Positions 58,426 through 64,000 of a stretch of 64,000 nucleotides of DNA are shown here, piece after piece. A model generated the notes under the pieces. That model made no database searches. It was not told where the DNA came from and saw only the letters and a list, made by a program, of their open reading frames with translations. The position numbers and the translations under genes were made by a program. How positions within the stretch are numbered: position 1 is the first letter of the stretch; every line of letters starts with the position of its first letter. The DNA is taken from assembly GCF_026240015.1 (NCBI RefSeq), contig NZ_JAPIUX010000002.1:255232-319231 (forward strand). The letters are read 5' to 3'. This DNA comes from Acetobacter farinalis (lineage in GTDB: Bacteria; Pseudomonadota; Alphaproteobacteria; Acetobacterales; Acetobacteraceae).

Positions 58426-60105
58426 ATGCTGAAGAGCCTGTTCAGGGCAGGAGCCCAAGGTGTGCGGGGCGGAGTTCTGCGGGCCGGGGTGCTGCGGGAT
58501 AGCCTGGCGGGGCTTTCTCTGGCCTGCATGAATATTCCACAGGTTCTCGGCTATGCCCGTATTGCCGGCATGCCAGCCGTCACAGGGCTGTATACGGTTC
58601 TGCTCCCGCTGGTGGCGTTTGCCTGGGCGGGGTCTTCACGGCATCTGGTGGTGGCGGCAGATTCCGCAACGGCCGCTATTTTTTCCAGTGCGCTGGGGCG
58701 TATGGCACCGCCGGGCAGTGCCCATTACATGGCGCTGGTCAGCATGGTGGCACTGCTCAGTGCGGTGTGCCTGCTGGTGGCGCGGCTGTTCCGGCTGGGG
58801 TTTCTGGCAGATTTTCTGTCCCGCACGGTGCTGGTCGGGTTTATGGCCGGAGTGGGGTTACAGGTTGGTATCGCCATGGCGTATGACATGCTTGGCCTGC
58901 ATGGTGTGGCACATAATCCGCTTTTGCAATGCTTCGATCTGTTAAAGGCCCTGCCGCATATGGTGCCGCTGTGTGCCGGAATTTCTCTGGGGGTGTATGC
59001 CCTGTTGTTCGCGGGGGCAAAGCTTGCGCCGCATAAGCCTCTTGCTTTGCTGGTTGTAGGGTGCAGTATTTTTGCAAGCTGGGCGTTGGGGCTGGAGGCG
59101 CGGGGGGTTGCGCTGGTGGGGCCGCTTTCTGGCGGACTGCCCTCTTTGTCCCTGCCTGATGTGAGCTGGAATGACACGCTCAGCCTTCTTCCTGTTGCGG
59201 CATCCTGTGTTTTTGTGATTATTGCGCAAAGTGCGGCCACATCCCGTGCATATGCCTGGGAATTTCAGGAAACTGTTGATGAAAACAGGGATATTCTTGG
59301 CCTCAGTCTTGCGAATGCGCTGGCGGGGCTGAGCGGAACTTTTACGGTCAATGGCAGCCCGACACAGACAGCCATGGCGGTGCAGGCTGGCGCGCGCAGC
59401 CAGCGGGCGCAGCTTGTTTTTGCCTGTGTGACCCTGATTGTCCTGCTGTTTTTCACGGCACCACTCCACTATCTGCCACGCTGTGTGCTGGGCGCGATTG
59501 TTTTCAGTGTTGCAATGGGAATGATCGATCTACGGGCACTCAGGCGGATCCGGCAGGAAAGCCCCGGTGAATTCGGTCTGGCGCTGATAACCATGGCTAC
59601 TGTTGTGGGTGTCGGGGTGGAGCAGGGTATTCTGGTGGCCATCATGCTCTCTCTTTTCCGGCATGTTCGGCATAGTTATGAGCCACATACTATGGTTTTG
59701 CAGGAAGATGCCCATACACATCTTCTGGAAGCAACACAGGTGAAAGCGGGCGTTGAGACTGAGCCGGGGCTGATAGTATATCGCTTCTGTGCGGATCTGT
59801 TTTATGCAAACTGCAATCGCTTTTCAGAGGATATCCGGTTTCTGATCAACACGGCGCACGCGCCTGTCTGTTGTATTGTGGTGGATGCCTCCGCCATTAC
59901 GGATATTGATTATTCTGCGGCCAGCCTGCTGCGGGATGTTTTGAGAGAGTTACAGGCAAAGCCGGTTCATATTCTGTTTGGCAGGGTTAATCCGTTTTTA
60001 CGCGCGGATATGGACCGGCACGGGATCAGTGCTGTTGTGGGAGCGGACAATATCTACACTCAGCTCCATACCGCCATTGCCGCGGCGCGCGCATATACGG
60101 TCTGA
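58426..60105 (+). CDS. SulP-family anion transporter with STAS domain
   Basis: This protein of about 559 residues has some 10-12 transmembrane helices and a C-terminal STAS domain. The SulP signature region is SLACMNIPQVLGYARIAGMPAVTGLYTVLLPLVAFAWAGSSRHLVVAADSATAAI, with the FTVNGSPTQTAMAVQAGARSQ helix block near 310, and the STAS part is PGLIVYRFCADLFYANCNRFSEDIRF and VVDASAITDIDYSAASLLRDVL. It transports sulfate, bicarbonate or another anion. The start is ATG 58426 because GGAG lies 8 nt upstream; an ATG at 58396 is weaker. It is convergent with the TauE gene, 5 nt apart, and follows the PLP enzyme gene by 178 nt. Confidence 0.93.
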   Translation: MLKSLFRAGAQGVRGGVLRAGVLRDSLAGLSLACMNIPQVLGYARIAGMPAVTGLYTVLLPLVAFAWAGSSRHLVVAADSATAAIFSSALGRMAPPGSAHYMALVSMVALLSAVCLLVARLFRLGFLADFLSRTVLVGFMAGVGLQVGIAMAYDMLGLHGVAHNPLLQCFDLLKALPHMVPLCAGISLGVYALLFAGAKLAPHKPLALLVVGCSIFASWALGLEARGVALVGPLSGGLPSLSLPDVSWNDTLSLLPVAASCVFVIIAQSAATSRAYAWEFQETVDENRDILGLSLANALAGLSGTFTVNGSPTQTAMAVQAGARSQRAQLVFACVTLIVLLFFTAPLHYLPRCVLGAIVFSVAMGMIDLRALRRIRQESPGEFGLALITMATVVGVGVEQGILVAIMLSLFRHVRHSYEPHTMVLQEDAHTHLLEATQVKAGVETEPGLIVYRFCADLFYANCNRFSEDIRFLINTAHAPVCCIVVDASAITDIDYSAASLLRDVLRELQAKPVHILFGRVNPFLRADMDRHGISAVVGADNIYTQLHTAIAAARAYTV

Positions 60106-60110
60106 AGGAA

Positions 60111-60893
60111 TTATCCGCCGTACAGGCTCTGCCAGATCATGTAGAGGGCCACGAAGAAAATCACGCAGGCAAAGAAAATCGTCAGGGCTCCTCTGGATTG
60201 CGCCAGAGAGCGTGCCACCCGTGTTCCCAGCAGGCTGCCTGCCGCTCCGCCCAGAATGAACAGTCCGGCCAGAGACCAGTCAATATACCCGGAAAACATG
60301 TAACTGATAGCCGTGCTCAGCCCGAAAGCCGAAACAGCCACCAGTGAGGTACCAACTGCATTCAGGATCGGCATGCCGGTAGAGGCAATCAGACCCGGTA
60401 CAATCAGAAACCCCCCGCCAATGCCGAAAAAGCCTGACAGAAGACCGGTTCCTGCGCCAAACCCTGCAACTTTCGCAGCATTGTCACGGTTGCAGCTTGC
60501 GCCGGGGCAGCCTTCGTTTCTGCATCCGCGCAGCATGAGAATCCCCACACCAATCATCAGAATGGCAAAGCACAGAAGAAGTTTTTTGCCATCAACGGCT
60601 TTTCCAAGAGCCGCGCCGAGAAAAGCCCCCAGCACACCGCATGAGGCAAAAATGGCCGCGCACCGCCATTTGACAGTGTGAGCACGCGCATGCTGCCCAA
60701 GTCCCACCAGTGCATTGATCGCAACAGCCAGTGCGCTGGTGCCAATGGCGACATGCGGATTGGAAACACCCACCAGATACACCATGAGCGGCACAGCCAG
60801 AATGGAGCCGCCGCCGCCAATGAGCCCGAGAGTAAAACCAACCAGAGAGCCGGAGAAAAGTTCCAGACCGGTCTGCACAAGGGGAGTTGTCAT
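60111..60893 (-). CDS. TauE/SafE-family membrane exporter
   Basis: This 260-residue protein has eight hydrophobic segments and the double GGGG(S)-type repeats of the family: GLIGGGGSILAVPLMVYLVGV at 24-44 and GFFGIGGGFLIVPGLIASTG at 155-174. A cytoplasmic or periplasmic loop (about 120-135) is rich in cysteine (RGCRNEGCPGASCNRD). Members export sulfite, sulfoacetate or other sulfur anions. It is the second gene after the metallohydrolase (52-nt gap) on the same strand, the arrangement seen in bigR-blh operons, so sulfite export after persulfide oxidation is plausible. Confidence 0.9.
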   Translation of the reverse strand: MTTPLVQTGLELFSGSLVGFTLGLIGGGGSILAVPLMVYLVGVSNPHVAIGTSALAVAINALVGLGQHARAHTVKWRCAAIFASCGVLGAFLGAALGKAVDGKKLLLCFAILMIGVGILMLRGCRNEGCPGASCNRDNAAKVAGFGAGTGLLSGFFGIGGGFLIVPGLIASTGMPILNAVGTSLVAVSAFGLSTAISYMFSGYIDWSLAGLFILGGAAGSLLGTRVARSLAQSRGALTIFFACVIFFVALYMIWQSLYGG

Positions 60894-60945
60894 TCTGTAG
60901 GGTGTGCCTCAAAAAACGGAGGAGGAGCGCTGCCGGACTAACCGC

Positions 60946-61872
60946 TCAGAGTGTGTTGACGGGAATCTTGATGTAGCTGACGCCGTTTTCTTCCGGTTCC
61001 GGCATATGTCCCCCGCGCATGTTGATCTGCACGGATGGCATGATGAGGTTGGGCAGAGAGAGGGTTGCGTCCCGCTTTGTGCGCATGCTGACAAAATCCT
61101 CTTCCGGCACGCCGTCATGCACATGGATATTATGCCTGCGCTCGGCCCCTACTGTGGTCTCCCACGCGAATTCCGAGCGGCCCGGCGCCTTGTAGTCATG
61201 GCACAGGAAGAGGCGTGTCTGTTCCGGGAGGGAAAGCAGGCGACGGATGGAGTGATACAGCGTCCGGGCATCCCCGCCGGGGAAATCCGCACGGGCGGTG
61301 CCATAATCGGGCATGAACAGTGTATCGCCAATAAAGGCGGCATCGCCGATCACGAAGGCCATGTCTGCCGGAGTATGGCCGGGAACATGCAGGCTGATGG
61401 CGTTCAGGGAGCCGATCTGGAAGCGGTCACCATCATGAAACAGGTGGTCGAACTGTGAGCCATCCCGCGCAAAGCTGGTCCCTGCATTGAAAATCTTGCC
61501 GAACACGTTCTGCACACGGGTGATATCAGCCCCAATGCCCAGTTTCCCGCCAATCTGCTCCTGTAGCCAGGGGGCGGCGGAAAGATGGTCCGCGTGGGCA
61601 TGGGTTTCCAGTTGCCAGATGACGTTCAGGTCGTTCTCCCGCACGTACTGCACAATTTTCCGGGCAGAGTCGTAGCGGGTGCGACCGGAGGCAGGGTCAT
61701 AGTCCAGAACGCTGTCCACCACGGCGGCGGCCTTTGTTTCCGGGTCATGCACCACATGGCTGGCGGTAAAGGTTGCGTCATCAAAAAAGGTTTTGACGAT
61801 AGGCCGTTTGTCTGGAGCGCGTTCAGCCAGCAGGATCTGTTCCGCGGCCGAGGCAACAGAGGCATCCGTCAT
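60946..61872 (-). CDS. Metallo-beta-lactamase-fold persulfide dioxygenase-like hydrolase (Blh/ETHE1 type)
   Basis: This protein of about 308 residues has the zinc/iron-binding THAHADHLSA motif (about 85-95), GHTPADMAFVIGD, GDTLFMPDYGTARADFPGGDARTLYHSIR and LCHDYKAPGR. The end PSVQINMRGGHMPEPEENGVSYIKIPVN is the Blh/ETHE1-like C terminus. Blh oxidises glutathione persulfide to sulfite in plant-associated bacteria. The start is ATG 61872 (AAGGA 9 nt upstream); an ATG at 61881 has its site too close. It is divergent from the peroxiredoxin gene across an AT-rich region with two dyads, and co-transcribed with TauE. Confidence 0.92.
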   Translation of the reverse strand: MTDASVASAAEQILLAERAPDKRPIVKTFFDDATFTASHVVHDPETKAAAVVDSVLDYDPASGRTRYDSARKIVQYVRENDLNVIWQLETHAHADHLSAAPWLQEQIGGKLGIGADITRVQNVFGKIFNAGTSFARDGSQFDHLFHDGDRFQIGSLNAISLHVPGHTPADMAFVIGDAAFIGDTLFMPDYGTARADFPGGDARTLYHSIRRLLSLPEQTRLFLCHDYKAPGRSEFAWETTVGAERRHNIHVHDGVPEEDFVSMRTKRDATLSLPNLIMPSVQINMRGGHMPEPEENGVSYIKIPVNTL

Positions 61873-61907
61873 GGGGAGCATCCTTTTTAGTTTATGGATT
61901 AACTTAA

Positions 61908-61938
61908 GAATGTATATTCGTTTTCATTAAATATGAAA
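61908..61938. promoter_or_regulatory. Two adjacent dyads in the divergent metallohydrolase/peroxiredoxin promoter
   Basis: GAAT-GTAT-ATTC (61908-61919) and TTTCAT-TAAAT-ATGAAA (61922-61938) lie in a 108-bp AT-rich gap between divergent starts. Their size and spacing suit a dimeric winged-helix repressor such as the ArsR protein encoded two genes away. Binding is inferred. Confidence 0.55.
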
Positions 61939-61980
61939 CCATCTTGCGTCAAGAAGAGCAATCCGCGTAAGTAACGCAGC

Positions 61981-62640
61981 ATGAGCGATCCTACGTTTGA
62001 AGCCTGTTCCTTTTCTCAGGCGCCGTCTCCCCTCAGGATTGGAGATACGGCCCCCGATTTCGTGGCGCGGACCACGCAGGGTGACCTGACGTTAAGTACC
62101 CTTCGCGGGCACTGGGTGCTGCTGTTCTCCCATCCTGCGGATTTTACGCCGGTCTGTACCAGTGAATTTATTGCTCTGGCGCGCGCGGAGCCGCAGTTTC
62201 GCGCCATGAACTGTGCGCTGGTCGGGCTTTCGGTCGATAGTCTGCCCTCTCATCTGGCGTGGGTGGATGCCATCCGGGCACAGTTTGGCGTGGTGATCCC
62301 GTTCCCTGTGGTGGAAGATCCGTCCATGGCCATCAGCCGGGCCTATGGCATGCTGGACAGCACCGCCCGGAGCAGTGCCACGGTGCGGGCCGCCTATATG
62401 ATAGACCCGGATGGCATTGTGCGGGCCATAACATGGTACCCCATGACAGTCGGGCGCTCCGTGGCCGAACTGGTGCGCCTGCTGGCGGCCCTGCAACGGG
62501 TTGCGGTAGGGGATGTGCTGGCCCCGGAGGGATGGATGCCGGGAGAGGACGTGGTGAAGCCCACCCCCCAGAGGCAGGAGGCTGTGGCGGAAGCTGGCCC
62601 GGCATGGTTCATGGTGCTCCGGCCGGATGAGAAGGTATGA
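61981..62640 (+). CDS. 1-Cys peroxiredoxin (Prx6 family)
   Basis: This 219-residue peroxidase has the peroxidatic cysteine in LLFSHPADFTPVCTSEFIAL (about 59), with the threonine three residues before it. Further features are SVDSLPSHLAWVDAI, IPFPVVEDPSMAISRAYGML and GIVRAITWYPMTVGRSVAELVRLLAAL, the Prx6 dimer region. No C-terminal resolving cysteine is visible. It reduces peroxides with an external thiol. It overlaps the ArsR gene by 4 nt (ATGA), so repressor and peroxiredoxin are one unit, divergent from the persulfide-dioxygenase-like gene. Confidence 0.92.
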   Translation: MSDPTFEACSFSQAPSPLRIGDTAPDFVARTTQGDLTLSTLRGHWVLLFSHPADFTPVCTSEFIALARAEPQFRAMNCALVGLSVDSLPSHLAWVDAIRAQFGVVIPFPVVEDPSMAISRAYGMLDSTARSSATVRAAYMIDPDGIVRAITWYPMTVGRSVAELVRLLAALQRVAVGDVLAPEGWMPGEDVVKPTPQRQEAVAEAGPAWFMVLRPDEKV

Positions 62641-63059
62641 GCAGCCTTTCTCTCGCTATGGCGAAGCAGCTTGTGGAGCGGCTCAAGCTGTTTGCCCAGC
62701 CGCAGAGGCTGATGATTCTGGATGCCCTGCTGGATGGTCCTCTGGCTGTCAGTGAACTGGAAAGCAGAACAGGCATTGGCCAGCCGACCCTCAGCCAGCA
62801 ACTGGGCACGTTACGGCGGGCGTCCGTTATTCTGCCTCGCCGCGAGTCCCGGGCCATTTACTACAGTCTGGCGAATGATGATGAAATGCTGCGAGCGCGC
62901 GCCTTGATCGGCCTTTTGCAGGAAGACCGCGTAGCTGCGCCACTTTTGCAAAAAGTGTCGGCACGGCGCACGGGCTCATCACCGGGAGTGAAGGCGCAGG
63001 AAGAGGGGGGCGCGCAATTTGCCTTTATCCGCTCCGGCCTGCCGTCCATAACGCCCTGA
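62637..63059 (+). CDS. ArsR-family repressor without cysteines (BigR/SqrR-like)
   Basis: This 140-residue winged-helix regulator aligns with BigR/SqrR-type persulfide sensors (MAKQLVERLKLFAQPQRLMILDALLDGPLAVSELESRTGIGQPTLSQQLGTLRRASVILPRRESRAIYYSLAND). The two cysteines that form the tetrasulfide link in SqrR/BigR are missing: the first site reads ILDAL in place of ILCxL, and there is no cysteine anywhere in the protein. It also has a 45-residue low-complexity tail. It either senses by another means or is a constitutive DNA-binding protein. It overlaps the peroxiredoxin gene by 4 nt and probably binds the dyads at 61908-61938. Confidence 0.88.
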   Translation: MSSLSLAMAKQLVERLKLFAQPQRLMILDALLDGPLAVSELESRTGIGQPTLSQQLGTLRRASVILPRRESRAIYYSLANDDEMLRARALIGLLQEDRVAAPLLQKVSARRTGSSPGVKAQEEGGAQFAFIRSGLPSITP

Positions 63060-63178
63060 TATCCTGTCCTACGAGGTGGTTTGAACCTTGCTCGTCCGGC
63101 TGCTATCGTCAGGGCGGGAACATAACCACAGGATTGTGTTCTGCCTGCTTTTGAAAGTCACCTTCAGGTTGATCCGTA

Positions 63179-63613
63179 GTGCCAGATAAAGATGTTGTCA
63201 GAGCCAGTCTGGTGCCAGAGGGTCTCCCGCCCCATGAGGCACAGTTTCTGCTTGCTGAAGAAAAACCGAAGAAGGTGGAGCGGCTGAAAACCAGACTGGT
63301 GACGGCTGGCCAGAAAGCTGGGTCTTTAGGGAGGAGGGCTGTTGAGAAATACACCCCGAAAAGAATAATCCCGAAAGAATTCCTTAAGAAATATAAACCC
63401 TATATTGAAAAAGCCGTTCTGATGGTGGCCGTTGCGGCTGCCAGTGAAGTGCTCAACGACCGCGAAAAAATGGAAGCGGTTTACATGTGGGTGTTGAAAC
63501 TGGTGCCCTCGTCTGTCCGCCTGTTTCTGCCGGAAAAACTTCTGTTCAACACGCTCTGGTATGTAAAAGATGGAGGGATCGAAGAACCGTTGATTGATGT
63601 GCTTGGCCAGTAA
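63179..63613 (+). CDS. Hypothetical protein
   Basis: This 144-residue protein starts with GTG (PDKDVVRASLVPEGLPPHEAQFLL). The middle is basic (KPKKVERLKTRLVTAGQKAGSLGRRAVEKYTPKRIIPKEFLKKYKPYI), followed by a short hydrophobic segment (AVLMVAVAAASEVL, about 87-100) and a helical end. No known domain is recognised; a peripheral membrane or scaffold protein is possible. It has no strong ribosome binding site, and 119 bp separate it from the ArsR gene. It is the last gene before the insertion sequence; the nearness to a mobile element may mean it is accessory. Confidence 0.6.
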   Translation: MPDKDVVRASLVPEGLPPHEAQFLLAEEKPKKVERLKTRLVTAGQKAGSLGRRAVEKYTPKRIIPKEFLKKYKPYIEKAVLMVAVAAASEVLNDREKMEAVYMWVLKLVPSSVRLFLPEKLLFNTLWYVKDGGIEEPLIDVLGQ

Positions 63614-63658
63614 TTTCTGGGTTTTGGCGATTTGATTGACGGTTTTCTGGAGAGCTTT

Positions 63659-63681
63659 TGATCTGCGTTTTGAGCAGATCA
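63659..63681. other. Hairpin between hypothetical gene and transposase
   Basis: TGATCTGC and GCAGATCA face each other across GTTTTGA, 23 nt past the transposase stop on the minus strand. It may mark or lie close to the IS end, or serve as a terminator. The other IS end is outside the window, so the terminal repeat cannot be confirmed. Confidence 0.3.
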
Positions 63682-63703
63682 GGGGCTGCCCCCCGCTGGA
63701 TTG

Positions 63704-64000
63704 CTATGCATTCGCGCTGATCCGCTCCAGGAAGAGGAAACGGCGCATATTGTAGACGATATTGGCGAGCCCGATCCTCATGGTGGCTCGGGTGATACCG
63801 ACGGTCCGGATGAAGAGCCCCGTCTGTGACTTCTGATCGGCAAAGACATGCTCGACACGCGAGCGGATCACCGACTTTCCAGCATTGGATTTCTGGATAT
63901 GCCTGGGCATAGGCTTGAGATGCGGTTTCTTCCTGTGAACCTTCGAGACAAAGCCCTCCTTTTCCATGAAGTCTTCATTGGCCTTTGAGCGATAGGCCGT
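63704..64000 (-). mobile_element. IS5-family transposase, C-terminal part (cut by window edge)
   Basis: The last 98 codons of a DDE transposase run off the right edge; the frame is open to base 64000 (T-A-Y-R-S-K-A-N-E-D-F before the internal methionine). The final acidic motif is R-S-R-V-E-H-V-F-A-D-Q-K, the third catalytic residue (E) of the IS5 family, followed by RATMRIGLANIVYNMRRFLFLERI, the usual IS5 tail. The visible part is intact. Whether the whole element is complete cannot be seen. Confidence 0.9.

Overview
The window is a dense, GC-rich chromosomal segment of an acetic acid bacterium (Acetobacteraceae, most probably Acetobacter or a close relative). The evidence is a PQQ-dependent membrane alcohol dehydrogenase operon (adhA-adhB), a haem-copper ubiquinol oxidase operon (cyoABCD type), alphaproteobacterial markers (GcrA, bactofilin, a FixX/FdxA-like 7Fe ferredoxin beside a Suv3-like helicase), and the five-gene F1 operon atpHAGDC without the Fo genes. 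Most of the window is core metabolism. The accessory-looking part is about 51.9-55.7 kb, with an IS5-type transposase running off the right edge.

Layout. 0-3 kb: end of nadA, then nadC (NAD synthesis) and a glycerate 2-kinase. 3-9.3 kb: a uracil-DNA glycosylase-like protein, adhB and adhA on the minus strand, a 2H-phosphoesterase-like protein and a Bax-inhibitor-1 family membrane protein. 9.8-13.8 kb: cyoABCD. 13.8-19 kb: fdxA, a Suv3-like helicase, a leucyl aminopeptidase and a MarR regulator. 19.3-24.1 kb: a surface-polysaccharide group (lipid-linked glycan initiating transferase, nucleotide-sugar dehydratase, sugar aminotransferase, small membrane protein). 24.1-32 kb: Hsp70-like protein, dihydroorotase-like protein, glutathione reductase, ferredoxin-NADP reductase and a second Suv3-like helicase with an unusual N-terminal region. 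32-37.4 kb: SDR, DedA, EVE-domain, glyoxalase-like, WYL regulator and S9 peptidase genes. 37.7-40.9 kb: malic enzyme, nusG, secE, tRNA-Trp and tRNA-Gly. 41.5-46.4 kb: atpHAGDC. 46.5-51.8 kb: queF, rnd, an adenosine-kinase-like sugar kinase, bactofilin, gcrA and a LysE exporter.

52-55.4 kb is the most unusual stretch. A serine recombinase faces away from a Hint-domain surface-type protein. The AT-rich gap between them is bounded by a pair of near-identical inverted repeats of about 19 nt, each internally palindromic. This is the arrangement expected of an invertible promoter switch. Downstream lies a free-standing copy of the Hint protein's C-terminal domain, preceded by a 27-codon ORF that overlaps its start.

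55.8-63.1 kb reads as a sulfur and redox group: ArsC-like reductase, Lrp regulator, class V PLP enzyme (cysteine-desulfurase fold), SulP transporter, TauE/SafE exporter, persulfide-dioxygenase-like metallohydrolase, 1-Cys peroxiredoxin and a cysteine-free ArsR repressor. It has two divergent control regions carrying clear dyads.

In physiology, AdhAB feeds electrons from ethanol to ubiquinone, the cyo oxidase passes them to oxygen, and the F1 operon encodes the catalytic part of the ATP synthase that uses the resulting gradient. All functions come from reading motifs. No similarity search was run.
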